Source: Staphylococcus sp. ACRSN
Lineage (GTDB): Bacteria; Bacillota; Bacilli; Staphylococcales; Staphylococcaceae
DNA length: 64,000 bases
Assembly (NCBI RefSeq): GCF_022346615.1
Contig: NZ_JAKRNS010000004.1
Span: forward strand, 124,001 to 188,000
Direction: 5' to 3'
Position numbers and translations under genes: made by a program. The notes beneath the pieces were generated by a model. It ran no database searches. It had not been told where the DNA came from and was given only the letters and a program-made list of their open reading frames with translations. Below, in pieces: positions 48,382-62,902 of the stretch; position 1 is the stretch's first letter, and each line of letters starts with the position of its first letter.

Positions 48382-49455
48382 TTATTTTAAGGACATTTTA
48401 AAATTTAAAAATCTTTCATTGTATTCACTTAATGCTTCTTTCCCTAAATCTTTATAAACTTCTAACTTAGATTGCGTTTCTTTTGTAGGATAAAAACGTT
48501 TATCATCACTTATTTCTGAAGGTAATGCTTTTCTAGCAGCTTTATTTGGCGTTGCATAACCAACCCATTCCGTATTTTGTTTATTATTGCGCTCATCTAA
48601 TAAGAAATTCATAAACTTATACGCCCCTGCTTTATTTTGTGATGTTTTAGGGATAACCATGTTATCAAACCATAAATTCGAGCCTTCTTTTGGTACAACA
48701 TAATCATAATCACTATTTTCTTGTACAATCGGTGCCGCAACGCCACTCCAAACAACAGCTATATTTGCTTCATGTTGTTCAAGCATCATTGTAACTTCAT
48801 CACCTACCACACCTTTAATATTTGGACCTAGTTTTGTTAAATTCTGTTCTGCTTCTCTTAGGTGACCTTTTTTAGTGTCATTTAAACTATATCCTAATTT
48901 GTTAAGGGATAATCCTATAATTTCTCTTGCTCCATCTACAAGTAGAATATCATCTTTATATTGTTTATTATATAAACTTTGCCAAGATTCAAAAGAATCA
49001 TTAGGATATGCATTTTTATTATATAAAATACCGACAGTACCAAAAAAGTAAGGTATTGAATATTTATTTCCTCTATCATATGGCATGTTCATATAATCTG
49101 GATCTAAATTCTTCATATTTGGAATCTTGCTATGATTCAATGGTAATAATAAATTTTCACTTTTCATTTTCTCTATTGTATAGTCACTTGGAAATGCGAC
49201 ATCATAGTGTGTGCCGCCATTTCGAATCTTAGCTTCCATTGCCTCATTTGAATCAAATGTTTCATATACGACTTCAATACCTGTTTCTTTTTGGAATTTT
49301 TTTATTAAACTTGGATCAATATATTCTCCCCAGTTATAAACATAAATCTTGTCACCACTTTTAGAATGTTCTTTCGCAGTAAATTTATGACTTATAAACA
49401 AACAAATTAAGCCGATGACAATAGAAACTAGAATGAGTTGTAAAAATCGTTTCAT
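48382..49455 (-). CDS. potD: Spermidine/putrescine ABC transporter substrate-binding protein
   Basis: 357-aa periplasmic-binding-type protein, mature part beginning near YVYNWGEYIDP, the classic PotD opening. Ligand-region motifs include FGTVGILYNK and the WSGVAAPIV stretch. The N-terminal hydrophobic segment (5-22) contains a Cys (GLICLF) but no canonical lipobox, so it may be a membrane anchor. The start overlaps the potC stop by 4 nt. Last gene of the pot operon. Confidence 0.93.
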   Translation of the reverse strand: MKRFLQLILVSIVIGLICLFISHKFTAKEHSKSGDKIYVYNWGEYIDPSLIKKFQKETGIEVVYETFDSNEAMEAKIRNGGTHYDVAFPSDYTIEKMKSENLLLPLNHSKIPNMKNLDPDYMNMPYDRGNKYSIPYFFGTVGILYNKNAYPNDSFESWQSLYNKQYKDDILLVDGAREIIGLSLNKLGYSLNDTKKGHLREAEQNLTKLGPNIKGVVGDEVTMMLEQHEANIAVVWSGVAAPIVQENSDYDYVVPKEGSNLWFDNMVIPKTSQNKAGAYKFMNFLLDERNNKQNTEWVGYATPNKAARKALPSEISDDKRFYPTKETQSKLEVYKDLGKEALSEYNERFLNFKMSLK

Positions 49456-50273
49456 CGCTCTATCCCTCGCTTCACTTGTCCTCTATGTTTGAACATATTT
49501 CGAATTATATAATAGCCAAGTACGCCTAATATAATTACTACAAATAGAATTGTGGATATTGCATTAATTTCCATACTAATACCTTTCCTAGCCATAGCAT
49601 AAACTTCTACCGATAATACACTGAAACCATTACCAGTTACAAAGAAACTAACTGTGAAATCATCCAATGAATAAGTTAAAGCCATAAAAAAGCCACCAAT
49701 AATAGCTGGCATTAATTGAGGCAACATGACCTTATTCATAATTTGCAATTCACTTGCACCTAAATCTCTTGCAGCATCTAGTGTATGATGGTTCATTTCA
49801 TATAATTTTGGTAACACGATAATCACAACGATTGGTATACAAAAGGCAATATGAGATATCAATACAGTTGTAAAACCTAATCCTAACCCTGTGACATGAC
49901 CGATTGCTGTAAACATAATTAAAAATGATGCACCAATAACTACATCTGAAGAAACCATCAACACATTATTTAACGTTAATAGCGATACACGTATTTTTTT
50001 ATTTTTTAAATGATAAAGTGCAATCGCACCCATTGTTCCAATGACCGTTGCTATGGATGCTGCTAATAAGGCAACTGCTATGGTATTAAAAATGACAGCC
50101 ATTAAACGATCATCTTGAAATAAGTCTCGATAATTATCAAGTGTGAAACCTTCGAAATGGATCATATTACCTGCATCATTAAATGAATAAACCATTAAAA
50201 ATAGTATCGGAAGATATAACAGTGCAGTTAATATTAAAATATATAATTTACCATACCATTTCATTTGATTCAC
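49452..50273 (-). CDS. potC: Spermidine/putrescine ABC transporter permease PotC
   Basis: 273-aa inner-membrane permease with six hydrophobic helices. The cytoplasmic EAA loop is visible as DAARDLGASELQIMNKVMLPQL, which docks on PotA. The 4-nt overlaps with potB upstream and potD downstream show a tight operon. Confidence 0.94.
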   Translation of the reverse strand: MNQMKWYGKLYILILTALLYLPILFLMVYSFNDAGNMIHFEGFTLDNYRDLFQDDRLMAVIFNTIAVALLAASIATVIGTMGAIALYHLKNKKIRVSLLTLNNVLMVSSDVVIGASFLIMFTAIGHVTGLGLGFTTVLISHIAFCIPIVVIIVLPKLYEMNHHTLDAARDLGASELQIMNKVMLPQLMPAIIGGFFMALTYSLDDFTVSFFVTGNGFSVLSVEVYAMARKGISMEINAISTILFVVIILGVLGYYIIRNMFKHRGQVKRGIER

Positions 50274-51073
50274 CCTTTTCCATTAGTCGATTTAGTATTT
50301 GTAATGATAAGTACGATTGCCATAAATACAATAAGGCATAAAGCAATTGTTGATCCTAAACCATAATTTTGTATAACTAAAAATTGTTCTTCTATGGCCG
50401 TACCTATATTAATTACTTTATTACCAGCAATAAGTCGTGTAATCATAAATAGCGATAGTGCTGGAATAAACGTAACTTGTATCCCCGTGAGAACTCCCTG
50501 CTTTGTTAAGGGAATAATCACTTTTCTAAAAGTTGTAAATGCATTGGCACCTAAATCTGTAGATGCTTGTAAAATATTGTTAGGGATATCTTTCATACTA
50601 TTGAAAATTGGTAAAATCATAAATGGAATGTAAATATAACTTGCAACAATTAAAAAGGCCGGCGTTGTAAACAATAAATCTGTTTTTGGTATATGTAGCA
50701 TCGCCAACAATTGATTGATAATACCATCATGACTGAATATCCCAATAAATGCATAGGTCTTTAGAAGTAAATTAATCCAAGTTGGAATAATTAAAATAAG
50801 TAGCCATAGATTTTGAAATTTTGAAGCTCTGATAAAATATGCTGCTGGATAACTTATCAACAAAGTAATTACAGTAATCGCTGCAGCATAAAGGATTGAA
50901 TCCCAAATCATTTTAAAATAAGTTGTTGAAAATATTTTTTTATAATTTTCAAAGCTAAAATGGCCATGTAAATCAAAAAACGAAAAATAAATTAATAGCA
51001 TTACTGGAACGATAATAAAAAGTATCATCCATAATATATAAGGCACGAATAGAAATTTATTAATTTGTTTCAT
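50270..51073 (-). CDS. potB: Spermidine/putrescine ABC transporter permease PotB
   Basis: 267-aa permease with about six hydrophobic helices and the EAA loop [21 protein letters not shown]. The frame opens at 51160, but the start I support is the ATG at 51073, with GAGGAG 7 nt upstream. It overlaps the potA stop by 14 nt. The ATG at 51079 is only 1 nt from the ribosome site. Confidence 0.93.
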   Translation of the reverse strand: MKQINKFLFVPYILWMILFIIVPVMLLIYFSFFDLHGHFSFENYKKIFSTTYFKMIWDSILYAAAITVITLLISYPAAYFIRASKFQNLWLLILIIPTWINLLLKTYAFIGIFSHDGIINQLLAMLHIPKTDLLFTTPAFLIVASYIYIPFMILPIFNSMKDIPNNILQASTDLGANAFTTFRKVIIPLTKQGVLTGIQVTFIPALSLFMITRLIAGNKVINIGTAIEEQFLVIQNYGLGSTIALCLIVFMAIVLIITNTKSTNGKG

Positions 51074-52160
51074 TTTCATGCTCCTCATAACTTTCAATAC
51101 GTTTATCAAATTCAGCTTCAGTTTCCCCAGGAACCATAATATGAATTGCTTCCGGATCAAAATAAAGACCTACTTTACTTCCGATTTCAGCTTTTTTTGT
51201 AGAATGTATCATCCATTCATATCCTTTACGGTCAATACAATTAATTTCATAATGAACGCCTCTAAATAACATTGTATCTACTGTAACTTCAAATAATCCC
51301 TCTTCTGCCGCTATTAGCGAAATATCTTCGGGTCTAATTACAACTTCAACATTTTCGCCTTCCTTAATACCCATATCCACACAGTCAAAATCTTGTCCAT
51401 AGATATTAACAACATAATCTCGGACCATTTTTCCTCTGACAATATTTGATTCACCAATAAAATCTGCTACGAAACGATTTACAGGTTCATCATAAATATC
51501 TGTAGGTGTCCCAAACTGTTGTATTTTACCCTCTTTCATAACAAAAATATAATCACTGAGTGCCAGTGCTTCCTCTTGATCATGAGTAACAAATATAAAA
51601 GTAATACCTAAACGTGATTGTAATTCTCTTAACTCATACTGCATTTCAGTTCTTAATTTCAAATCAAGTGCTGACAATGATTCATCTAATAATAGAATTT
51701 CAGGTTCATTCACAATAGCGCGTGCTATAGCGACACGTTGCTTCTGTCCACCACTCATTTCTTCAATATAACGATTTTCATAGCCTGATAACTTTACAAG
51801 TGCCAATGCTTCTTTAACTTTCTGTTTAATTGCTTGTTGATTCATCTTCTTCAACTTTAGACCAAAAGCAATATTATCATACACATTTAAGTGTGGAAAT
51901 AATGCGTAGTCTTGAAAAACTGTATTCACTTTACGTTTATTTGCAGGTAAATTGTTAATTACAGTATCTTTATATACTATTTCACCTTGGTCAGTTTGTT
52001 CAAAACCTGCTACTAATTTCAATATTGTCGTTTTTCCACATCCCGAAGGACCTAACAATGTATAAAAATGTCCTGGTTCAATATCCAGATCAATTTCGTC
52101 TAAAACATTGATTCCATCATAAGATTTAGTTACAGATTTAAATGATAATATTGGTTTCAT
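51060..52160 (-). CDS. potA: Spermidine/putrescine ABC transporter ATPase PotA
   Basis: 366-aa ATPase powering polyamine uptake. Walker [14 protein letters not shown] signature [10 protein letters not shown], Walker [12 protein letters not shown] and the H-loop THDQEEAL are all present in the first 220 residues. The C-terminal TOBE-type domain (about 240-366) is the regulatory half. First transporter gene after the XRE-cupin regulator gene (14 nt gap). Confidence 0.95.
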   Translation of the reverse strand: MKPILSFKSVTKSYDGINVLDEIDLDIEPGHFYTLLGPSGCGKTTILKLVAGFEQTDQGEIVYKDTVINNLPANKRKVNTVFQDYALFPHLNVYDNIAFGLKLKKMNQQAIKQKVKEALALVKLSGYENRYIEEMSGGQKQRVAIARAIVNEPEILLLDESLSALDLKLRTEMQYELRELQSRLGITFIFVTHDQEEALALSDYIFVMKEGKIQQFGTPTDIYDEPVNRFVADFIGESNIVRGKMVRDYVVNIYGQDFDCVDMGIKEGENVEVVIRPEDISLIAAEEGLFEVTVDTMLFRGVHYEINCIDRKGYEWMIHSTKKAEIGSKVGLYFDPEAIHIMVPGETEAEFDKRIESYEEHENETN

Positions 52161-52174
52161 AATTTTTGTCCTCC

Positions 52175-52714
52175 TTATAAATAAGACGCAGTGGCTACGA
52201 CCATTACACGCGCTTCTGACATCGTTGGGTTAAATAATTTATGTATTTGATTTGCTTTAAAATAAAGCGCATCACCTTTAGTTGCATGAAAAGTTTTATC
52301 TCCTAACATTAAAGAAATCTCACCTTTCAAACAATATATAAATGTATCAGATGGTGAGGGTTTAAAATTTTTATATGAACTACTTCCCTTAAGTGTGAGT
52401 ATTAAGGGTTCCATTTCAAATTCATTAGAACGCGTAACTGGCCAAGTCAACAAGTAACCTTTGTCATACTCATCATATGTTTTTTGTTCAGCTTTTTTAT
52501 ATAATACTTTTTCATCATTATTATCTTGAAAAAATTGACCAGGCAGTGTACCTAAAACTTCCAATATATTTAAAAAAGATTCCATACTAGGTGAAGCATG
52601 ACCACTTTCAATTTGTGAAATATATCCTTTAGATAAGTCAGTACGTTCAGCTAATTCTTCTTGAGTTAAATTTTTTATGCGCCTTAAATCTTTTAATTTT
52701 TTACCGATTTCCAT
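52175..52714 (-). CDS. XRE-cupin transcription regulator of the pot operon
   Basis: 179-aa protein: an N-terminal helix-turn-helix (about 5-60, [19 protein letters not shown] and [11 protein letters not shown]) joined to a C-terminal cupin (about 105-178). This PuuR-like architecture is usual for polyamine regulators. It heads the pot operon, so sensing a polyamine and controlling potABCD, including itself, is likely. The ATG at 52714 has AGGTGA 4 nt upstream; the frame extends to a TTG at 52762 without a better site. Confidence 0.88.
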   Translation of the reverse strand: MEIGKKLKDLRRIKNLTQEELAERTDLSKGYISQIESGHASPSMESFLNILEVLGTLPGQFFQDNNDEKVLYKKAEQKTYDEYDKGYLLTWPVTRSNEFEMEPLILTLKGSSSYKNFKPSPSDTFIYCLKGEISLMLGDKTFHATKGDALYFKANQIHKLFNPTMSEARVMVVATASYL

Positions 52715-52870
52715 TATGTCACCTAATTTAAATTTAATATAATCTGTAGTTTGCAATCTCAAGTTATTTAAAAACGTAGAAATTAAAAAATGCTATACTC
52801 TGTTTACTTTTATCAAACATTTTGTTTAATGCTTAATAAAAATATCAGAATATAGCAAGCATGACAATAG

Positions 52871-53149
52871 TTATTTGTCATTTGCACTAAAATATTTTTT
52901 ATCAGATCCATTTTGTACTGTTTTTACTGCTTGATAGCTATTATAGCCACTATTTTTTTCGAATTCTTTGAATATTTGCTTCTCTTCAGCTTTTGCGGGC
53001 ACAATACTTTTAAATGCCTTATATCTATTTAGAAGTAATTCACCATCCACTTTCGTTTCATAAAAGGCTTCAATAGCATTAAAAAAGGCTACTACTTCCA
53101 TCATTTCCTCATTGGTCCAATCTAAATCTATAGGATATTGATATTCCAT
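52871..53149 (-). CDS. YktA family protein (UPF0223)
   Basis: 92-aa acidic protein of the UPF0223/YktA family with [15 protein letters not shown] at the N-terminus and [16 protein letters not shown] in the second half. Function unknown. It lies downstream of the pdh operon terminator and upstream of the XRE-cupin gene. Confidence 0.86.
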   Translation of the reverse strand: MEYQYPIDLDWTNEEMMEVVAFFNAIEAFYETKVDGELLLNRYKAFKSIVPAKAEEKQIFKEFEKNSGYNSYQAVKTVQNGSDKKYFSANDK

Positions 53150-53207
53150 AAAAATATACCTCTCTTAAATTATTATATTTTTGTAGTTAACATAAATATA
53201 TCTTAAT

Positions 53208-53239
53208 TAAAAAAAGGCCACTAGTTTGCACCAGTGGCC
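53208..53239 (-). terminator. Terminator of pdhABCD
   Basis: On the minus strand, GGCCACT pairs with AGTGGCC and is followed by TTTTTTT; it sits about 38 nt after the pdhD stop. Confidence 0.9.
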
Positions 53240-53276
53240 ATTATTAAAACAATTGTGTTAAATCACAATTCATATA

Positions 53277-54683
53277 TTACATAGTGTGGATTGGGAATCC
53301 GATAGCTTTTTCAGCTGCTTCCATAGACATTTCACCTAAAGTTGGGTGAGCATGTACAGTTAATGCTAAATCTTCAGCATTCATACCAGCTTCAATTGCT
53401 AAACCTAACTCTGAAATAATATCAGAAGCGCCAGTACCAACTACTTGTGCACCTACTAATGTATTATCTTCTTTAAGTGTTAATAATTTAACAAAACCAG
53501 TAGTATCATCTAATGATAAAGCACGACCGTTAGCAGCATATGGGAATTTAGAAGCTTTAACTTCTAAACCTTCTTCTTTTGCTTGTGCTTCAGTGTAACC
53601 AACTTGTGCAAGTTCTGGTTCAGTGAAACAAACAGCAGGCATACCGATGTAGTCTACTTCTGAAGCTTCACCAGCAATTGCTTCTGCTGCTACTTTAGCT
53701 TCATAGCTTGCTTTATGTGCTAATGGTAAACCAGGTACAATATCGCCAATTGCAAAGATATTTTCAGCAGATGTACGGCTTTGTTTATCTACTTCTAATA
53801 ATCCACGATCAGCAAATTTAAGACCAAGTTCTTCTAAACCTAACTCATCAGTATTTGGACGACGACCAACTGTCACTAATACATAGTCAGCATCGATTGA
53901 TTGTTCTTCGCCTTTAACTTCATAAGTTACTTTAACGCCATTATCAGTTTCTTCAGCAGATTTAGCCATTGCTTCAGTTACGATTTCAACGCCTTTATCT
54001 TTCATACCTTTTTTAACAGGTTGAGTCATTTGTTTTTCGAATCCACCTAAGATATCTTTTGCACCTTCTAAAATTGTTACTTCTGAACCAAAGTTAGCAA
54101 AAGCAGTACCTAATTCAGAACCGATATAACCGCCACCGACAACAACTAATTTACCAGGAACTTCTTGTAAATTTAATGCGCCAGTTGAATCGATTACGCG
54201 GCTACCAAATTTGAAGTTAGGGATTTCAATTGGTCTAGAACCAGTTGCAATAATCGCATTTTTAAAGTTATAAGTTTGAGCACTTTTTTCGTCCATAACA
54301 CGTAAGCTGTTATTGTCTACAAAATATGCTTCACCTTTAACGATTTCTACTTTATTACCTTTTAATAATCCTTCAACACCACCAGTTAATTTCTTAACTA
54401 CTGATTGTTTGAATTCTTGGACTTTATCAAATTTTAATGAAACACTTTCAGCAATTACCCCTAAATTTTCTGAGTGTTTTGTTTCATCATAGCGATGAGA
54501 TGCGTGTAATAAAGCTTTTGAAGGAATACATCCAACGTTAAGACATACGCCACCTAGTTCGCCTTTTTCTACGATTGTTACTTTTTGACCTAGTTGCGCT
54601 GCACGAATTGCTGCAACGTAACCTCCAGGTCCTGCTCCAACTACAATAGTATCTGTTTCAATTGGGAAATCTCCTACTACCAT
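53277..54683 (-). CDS. pdhD: Dihydrolipoamide dehydrogenase (E3)
   Basis: FAD flavoprotein of 468 aa that reoxidises dihydrolipoyl groups of PDH and related complexes with NAD+. The redox disulfide is C47/C52 in [13 protein letters not shown]. The FAD site GAGPGG (16-21), NAD site GGGYIGSE and catalytic H446-P (HAHPTLGE) are visible. Last gene of the pdh operon, 3 nt after pdhC. Confidence 0.97.
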   Translation of the reverse strand: MVVGDFPIETDTIVVGAGPGGYVAAIRAAQLGQKVTIVEKGELGGVCLNVGCIPSKALLHASHRYDETKHSENLGVIAESVSLKFDKVQEFKQSVVKKLTGGVEGLLKGNKVEIVKGEAYFVDNNSLRVMDEKSAQTYNFKNAIIATGSRPIEIPNFKFGSRVIDSTGALNLQEVPGKLVVVGGGYIGSELGTAFANFGSEVTILEGAKDILGGFEKQMTQPVKKGMKDKGVEIVTEAMAKSAEETDNGVKVTYEVKGEEQSIDADYVLVTVGRRPNTDELGLEELGLKFADRGLLEVDKQSRTSAENIFAIGDIVPGLPLAHKASYEAKVAAEAIAGEASEVDYIGMPAVCFTEPELAQVGYTEAQAKEEGLEVKASKFPYAANGRALSLDDTTGFVKLLTLKEDNTLVGAQVVGTGASDIISELGLAIEAGMNAEDLALTVHAHPTLGEMSMEAAEKAIGFPIHTM

Positions 54684-54686
54684 GTT

Positions 54687-55979
54687 TTACCCCTCCATTA
54701 ATAATAATTCTGGATTATTTAATAAACGTTTGATGTGGTTCATAGCGTTTTGTCCAGTTGCACCATCAATTTGTCTATGGTCGAAACTTAATGATAATGA
54801 CAATACTGGTGCTGCTACTATTTCACCATCTTTAACGATTGGTTTTTGAGCAATACGGCCAATACCTAAGATTGCAACTTCAGGATGGTTGATAACTGGT
54901 GTGAACCATTGGCCACCTGCTGAACCAATATTACTGATTGTACAAGTTGCGCCTTTCATTTCATCAGAAGTTAATTTACCATCACGTGCTTTAACAGCTA
55001 ATTCATTAATTTCATCTGAAATTGAGAATATTGATTTACGGTCAGCATTTTTAACAACAGGAACTAATAGACCTCTATCAGTATCAGCTGCGATACCAAT
55101 GTTCCAGTAATGTTTGTGTACGATTTCTCCAGCTTCTTCGTTAAATGAAGTATTAAGCGCTGGATATTTTTTAAGTGCTGAAACTAAAGCTTTTACAACA
55201 TAAGGTAAGAACGTTAATTTAGTACCTTGTTCAGCTGCAACTTCTTTAAATTTCTTACGGTGATCCCATAATTCTTGAACATCAATTTCATCCATTAATG
55301 TTACGTGTGGCGCAGTATGTTTAGAGTTAACCATCGCCTTAGCAATCGCTTTACGCATTGCAGGGATTTTTTCTGTAGTTTCTGGGAACTCACCTTCAGT
55401 AGCAACTGGTGCTGATTCTGTAGCACTTGTAGTTTCTTCTGCTTGAGGTGTTGCTGCGCTTTCGTTAGAAGCTGCTGGTTGTCCACCATTTAAGTAAGCA
55501 TCAATGTCTTCTTTAGTTGTGCGGCCATTTTTACCAGTAGCTGCTACAGCTTTAATGTTAACACCGTTATCACGTGCATATTTACGAACTGAAGGCATCG
55601 CTTTAACACGTTTACTTTCGTCTACATCTGCATCGTCAGTAGCAACTGGTGCTTCTTCTTTTGCACTTTCTTCAGCAGCAGGTGCTTCTTCACTTGAAGA
55701 ATCATCACTTTCACTACCTTTAAATTGCATATCTTCTGCATCAGGTGCATCAATTTTAACAATTGTATCACCTACAACTGCAACTGTACCTTCGTCTACT
55801 AGTACTTCTTCGACTGTACCTGAAACAGGAGATGGAATTTCTACGACTGATTTGTCATTTTGGACTTCAGCTAATACATCGTCTTCTTCAATCTGATCTC
55901 CAGCTTTTACAAACCACTTTACAATTTCACCTTCGTGGATACCTTCACCAATATCTGGTAATTTAAATTCAAATGCCAC
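54687..55979 (-). CDS. pdhC: Dihydrolipoamide acetyltransferase (E2)
   Basis: Core of the pyruvate dehydrogenase complex, 430 aa. The single lipoyl domain has the modified lysine at K43 (QNDKSVVEI). An acidic Ala/Glu/Ser-rich linker (about 85-120) follows, then a peripheral subunit-binding domain ([15 protein letters not shown]), a second linker, and the catalytic domain with H401/D405 ([10 protein letters not shown]). It is separated from pdhB by a 147-nt gap that looks structured. Confidence 0.96.
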   Translation of the reverse strand: MAFEFKLPDIGEGIHEGEIVKWFVKAGDQIEEDDVLAEVQNDKSVVEIPSPVSGTVEEVLVDEGTVAVVGDTIVKIDAPDAEDMQFKGSESDDSSSEEAPAAEESAKEEAPVATDDADVDESKRVKAMPSVRKYARDNGVNIKAVAATGKNGRTTKEDIDAYLNGGQPAASNESAATPQAEETTSATESAPVATEGEFPETTEKIPAMRKAIAKAMVNSKHTAPHVTLMDEIDVQELWDHRKKFKEVAAEQGTKLTFLPYVVKALVSALKKYPALNTSFNEEAGEIVHKHYWNIGIAADTDRGLLVPVVKNADRKSIFSISDEINELAVKARDGKLTSDEMKGATCTISNIGSAGGQWFTPVINHPEVAILGIGRIAQKPIVKDGEIVAAPVLSLSLSFDHRQIDGATGQNAMNHIKRLLNNPELLLMEG

Positions 55980-56126
55980 GTTATTTCCTCCTAAAAATTC
56001 ATATTAAGTCAAAATAAGAAAATGAGCGAAAGACATATATGTCAAAACCTCATGCTGTTTTTTATATAAACTTGAAATGAAGTAGGACATAGCATTCGCT
56101 AAAATCCCACTTCTCCAAGGTTATAA
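55980..56126 (-). other. Structured pdhB-pdhC intergenic segment
   Basis: 147 nt within the pdh operon, much longer than the other two gaps (3 nt each). On the minus strand GAAGT-GGA can pair with TCC-ACTTC around AGCGAATGCT, a possible processing or partial-termination hairpin. Confidence 0.45.
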
Positions 56127-57104
56127 TTAAAATTCTAATGTTTCTTTTGCTTTTTCAACGATATCATTTTTGTTTGGTAACCAAACATTTTCAGCTTGTG
56201 TAAATGGATATACAGTATCAGCTGCAGCAACACGTGCGATTGGTGCTTCTAATGAAAGAATAGCACGTTCAGCAAGTTCAGATGCTACAGTAGCACCAAC
56301 ACCAGCTTGACGTTGAGCTTCTTGAACGATTACAACGCGTCCAGTTTTTTCAACTGAAGCTACTAATGTTTCGATGTCGATTGGTTGTACAGTTCTTAAA
56401 TCAATCACTTCAACTGAATAACCATCTTTTTCAAGTTCTTCAGCAGCTTTTAATGATTCTTGAACCATAGCGCCATATGAGATAAGTGTAATATCTGTAC
56501 CTTCTTGTTTTACACTTGCTTTACCAATTTCAATTGTATACTCTTCTTCAGGAACTTCTTCACGGAAAGAACGGTATAATTTCATGTGCTCTAAATATAC
56601 AACTGGGTCATTACTTCTAATTGCAGAAATTAATAAACCTTTAGCGTCATATGGGTTTGATGGAATTACAACATGTAAACCTGGAGATTGTGCTAAGATT
56701 CCTTCCAAGTTATCAGCATGTAATTCTGGTGTATGTACACCACCACCAAATGGAGCGCGGATTGTTACTGGTGCTTGTTTTGAGTTACCTGAACGGAAAC
56801 GTGTACGTGCAATTTGACCTGCAACTGAGTCGAATACTTCAAATACGAATCCTAAGAATTGGATTTCCATTACTGGACGGTAACCTTCTGTAGTTAAACC
56901 TAAGGCTAAACCACCGATACCAGATTCTGCTAATGGTGTATCGAATACACGATCTTCACCGAATTCTTTTTGTAAGCCTTCAGTTACACGGAAAACACCA
57001 CCATTAACACCCACGTCTTCACCGAAAAGTAAAACATTTTCATCGTTTTGTAATTCAGTTTTAAGCGCGTTGTTAATTGCTTGAACCATTGTCATTTGTG
57101 CCAT
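56127..57104 (-). CDS. pdhB: Pyruvate dehydrogenase E1 beta subunit
   Basis: 325-aa thiamine-diphosphate enzyme subunit that, with PdhA, decarboxylates pyruvate. Family motifs: [38 protein letters not shown] and [12 protein letters not shown]. It lies 3 nt after pdhA. Confidence 0.97.
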   Translation of the reverse strand: MAQMTMVQAINNALKTELQNDENVLLFGEDVGVNGGVFRVTEGLQKEFGEDRVFDTPLAESGIGGLALGLTTEGYRPVMEIQFLGFVFEVFDSVAGQIARTRFRSGNSKQAPVTIRAPFGGGVHTPELHADNLEGILAQSPGLHVVIPSNPYDAKGLLISAIRSNDPVVYLEHMKLYRSFREEVPEEEYTIEIGKASVKQEGTDITLISYGAMVQESLKAAEELEKDGYSVEVIDLRTVQPIDIETLVASVEKTGRVVIVQEAQRQAGVGATVASELAERAILSLEAPIARVAAADTVYPFTQAENVWLPNKNDIVEKAKETLEF

Positions 57105-57107
57105 TGG

Positions 57108-58220
<1,113 letters not shown>

Positions 58221-58484
58221 TCAATTCACCATACCTTTCCCGTATAATAGAAATTCATTTTATCCTCTAGTATTGTATCACAAAACTGTTACACTGTTAA
58301 ACATTTTAAAAAAGTTCTGTAGTACTTAAAATGAGTACAGTTTTAGAACTGTATCAATCTTAAACACAACTCTGTATTAGTCCTTATTTTCTATGAAATC
58401 AAGTGTGGCACGCTATAGATGTAAGCGCAACCATTAACCTTAGTATATCCTTTTATAGTGAAAATTCAAAACCATTCCTTTTAA
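58221..58484. other. pdhA upstream region
   Basis: 264 nt noncoding region with nested dyads (outer AGTTCT/AGAACT and inner AGTACT/AGTAC, about 58311-58358) close to pdhA, and a weak cre-like sequence at 58420-58433 (TGTAAGCGCAACCA, two mismatches). It should contain the pdh promoter. Confidence 0.5.
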
Positions 58485-59111
58485 TTAACTTATACTATCA
58501 ACTTGTTGTTTTTCATCTTTAACTTTCTGCATAGTTTCAGAATATTTTTTAAATGCTTTATTCATATCTTTGTATGCTTTAGAAACTTCTTTTGATTTCT
58601 TATCTATTTCTGACTGTTCTACATTGTCACCTGATGTATATTTAAACATTGCTTTTTCTTTATCTAATACATTGTCATAAGCTTCAGCATAATTTTTATG
58701 TGCTTTATATTTTTCAAGCTGTGCTTTATCATATTTTTTTACCATTTTTTGTTTTTGTTTATTTTCAATATTCTCTATATGTTTTTGCCCTTTTTTATAT
58801 TGCTGTTCTGATTTGTCATAAGCATCTTCTTCTTTTTTAAATGTTTCTTTTCTCTCTTCAACATTATCAACAATTTTTTTAGAGGTTTTTTGAACTTCTT
58901 TTTGGTCTTTACCGCTGACACTTTTAACAAGTTTTTGTTTTTCTTGTTCTAGGCTGTTAATTTTTTTGCCTACCGAATTAACTACACTTTCTGTATCATT
59001 TGCCTTTTCAACTTGCTCATTATAATTTTTTATTTCTCCTCTATCCGTAGTACAACCTGCCATTAATATCGTTGAAGCAAGTAATACACTAACACCATGT
59101 TTTAATTTCAT
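58485..59111 (-). CDS. YkyA-family lipoprotein
   Basis: 208-aa lipoprotein: signal peptide with lipobox LMAGC, so the mature protein starts at C20. The rest is almost entirely helical and rich in K, E and Q, probably a long coiled coil (about 30-200). This matches the YkyA cell-wall-binding lipoprotein family found beside the pdh operon in bacilli. Divergent from def. Confidence 0.88.
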   Translation of the reverse strand: MKLKHGVSVLLASTILMAGCTTDRGEIKNYNEQVEKANDTESVVNSVGKKINSLEQEKQKLVKSVSGKDQKEVQKTSKKIVDNVEERKETFKKEEDAYDKSEQQYKKGQKHIENIENKQKQKMVKKYDKAQLEKYKAHKNYAEAYDNVLDKEKAMFKYTSGDNVEQSEIDKKSKEVSKAYKDMNKAFKKYSETMQKVKDEKQQVDSIS

Positions 59112-59234
59112 ATTATGAAATCCTCCTTTATGTGTGTGTTATGTTATATAATATTATATAACAATTCAAATTTATCACTGTATTTTAACTATTAAACTTT
59201 GGTATATTTTATATTAAGGAAGGTGTATGAACAA

Positions 59235-59786
59235 ATGTTAACAATGAAAGATATTATCAGAGATGGGCATCCCACTCTAAGAGAAAAAGCACAAGACGTT
59301 GAAATCCCTCTATCAGATGAAGATCGAGAAACGTTAAAATCTATGCGCGAATTTTTAATTAACAGTCAAGATGAAGAAATCGCAAATAAATATGGTTTAC
59401 GTTCAGGAGTTGGTTTAGCAGCACCACAAATCAATATCTCAAAAAGAATGATTGCCGTTTACTTACCAGATGACGGTGAAGGCAGAAGTTATGATCTTAT
59501 GTTAGTTAACCCTAAAATAGCAAGTCATAGCATACAAGAAGCATATTTACCAACTGGTGAGGGGTGCCTCAGTGTCGACGAAAATATCCCTGGATTAGTT
59601 CATCGTAAAAATAGAATAACAGTTAAAGCAAAAGACATCGATGGTAATGACGTGCAAATGCGTTTGAAAGGCTATCCAGCAATTATTTTACAACATGAAA
59701 TTGATCATTTGAATGGCGTTATGTTTTATGACTATATTGATAGCGATAATCCATTAAAACCACATAATGAGGCTATAGAAGTTTAA
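59235..59786 (+). CDS. def: Peptide deformylase
   Basis: Removes the N-formyl group from nascent proteins. The 183-aa length equals the S. aureus enzyme. Motif I G58VGLAAPQ, motif II EGCLS with metal ligand C111, and motif III QHEIDH with H154, E155 and H158 are complete. The ATG at 59235 has AGGTG 9 nt before it; a longer in-frame extension to 59199 is not supported. Divergent from the YkyA gene. Confidence 0.97.
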   Translation: MLTMKDIIRDGHPTLREKAQDVEIPLSDEDRETLKSMREFLINSQDEEIANKYGLRSGVGLAAPQINISKRMIAVYLPDDGEGRSYDLMLVNPKIASHSIQEAYLPTGEGCLSVDENIPGLVHRKNRITVKAKDIDGNDVQMRLKGYPAIILQHEIDHLNGVMFYDYIDSDNPLKPHNEAIEV

Positions 59787-59819
59787 ACTTATTTCATTTA
59801 TTTCATTATAAGCTAAACT

Positions 59820-59862
59820 ATGAGACAGGCTAAAACATTAATAATGTTTTAGCCTGTCTCAT
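59820..59862. terminator. Bidirectional terminator (AGGCTAA-ACA family)
   Basis: Perfect 21-bp arms with a single central base: 59820-59840 and 59842-59862, downstream of def and facing the next minus-strand gene. Confidence 0.9.
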
Positions 59863-59995
59863 ATCATTTTATTATCATATTTATGCCAAAGTCATTAATC
59901 TCTTTATTTTCATCCAAATTGAAATTCAATAATTATTCAATCAAAGATTTCCTAATAAACTTGTATGCTTAAATTACTACTTGAAAAGTACGTAA

Positions 59996-60268
59996 CTACA
60001 TGAAATCATCTCTTCGTTCGTTGAAAGTAACTTCAATTTTTTGCAATCCTTCTTTCAACTGATTTAATTCTTGAATATCAATAAATTCTGGGTCGTGATT
60101 ATGTTTTACATAATATTGATTACCATTAATATTATCGACAATCTCACTATAATTAAAAAACATCAATACTTGTTCAGCTCTTATTTCAAAAGTAATACCT
60201 TGAAATATCTTATCCGTTCTCTTTTTTTCATTTTTAACATCTTCAATAATTCTGGTTACTTGTTCCAT
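59996..60268 (-). CDS. Conserved hypothetical protein
   Basis: 90-aa soluble protein, no family recognised. It is mixed charged with a beta-rich centre (FEIRAEQVLMFFNY) and an acidic-basic helical end (LKEGLQKIEVTFNERRDDF). The ATG at 60268 has AAGGTG 6 nt upstream; the frame can extend to a GTG at 60283. Function unknown; staphylococcal by context. Confidence 0.75.
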   Translation of the reverse strand: MEQVTRIIEDVKNEKKRTDKIFQGITFEIRAEQVLMFFNYSEIVDNINGNQYYVKHNHDPEFIDIQELNQLKEGLQKIEVTFNERRDDFM

Positions 60269-60283
60269 TTCAATCACCTTCAC

Positions 60284-60766
60284 CTAATTTTCAAACTCAT
60301 AATTCAAATTTTACTTTCCTTATTATATGTATATATACATTATTATCATAAATAAAAATGATGACCTACTCAAGTTTTTAGTAAATTAATTTAAAATTTT
60401 CAGAAAACTTTTCACCTTATTCATACGTCTAAGCCTTCATTTCGATTAAAATAAGCATTAGTCCTTAATAATATTAGCAGAATACAAGACAAAACTGCTT
60501 TATTTATTCAACTACATCATGTAAAATGAGATATAACTGAAAATATAAATTTATTTGTATTTTTCAAAATGAACGATAATTAAAATAATCCATAATCTTT
60601 TAGCAAAAATTGCATTTGATTCAACTTATGTTTAGTAAAGAAGCTATTTTTTTCTTAATATATTATCAATTTAAATATATTAGTTTGCTATCGGTGACTA
60701 AATATGAGGGATTATTTACTATAAAACATTTAATTTAAGAAATAGAATCTTAGGAGGAACTATATA
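60284..60766. other. Long intergenic region upstream of rpoY
   Basis: About 480 nt, very AT-rich, with no ORF of note, no strong hairpin and no repeat match. The AGGAGGA site for rpoY is near 60752. It presumably contains the rpoY-rnjA promoter. I see nothing else. Confidence 0.5.
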
Positions 60767-62868
<2,102 letters not shown>

Positions 62869-62902
62869 AATTCAAAAGTTAAGTACATGAGTGTCTAAAC
62901 AT

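Noticed and set aside
58420..58433. cre-like site upstream of pdhA
   Set aside because: Two consensus mismatches including the paired T position, and 200 nt from the gene; too weak to list as a regulatory feature.
60071..60355. Plus-strand frame of 94 codons
   Set aside because: It lies antisense over the 59996-60268 gene and reads as hydrophobic low-complexity sequence.
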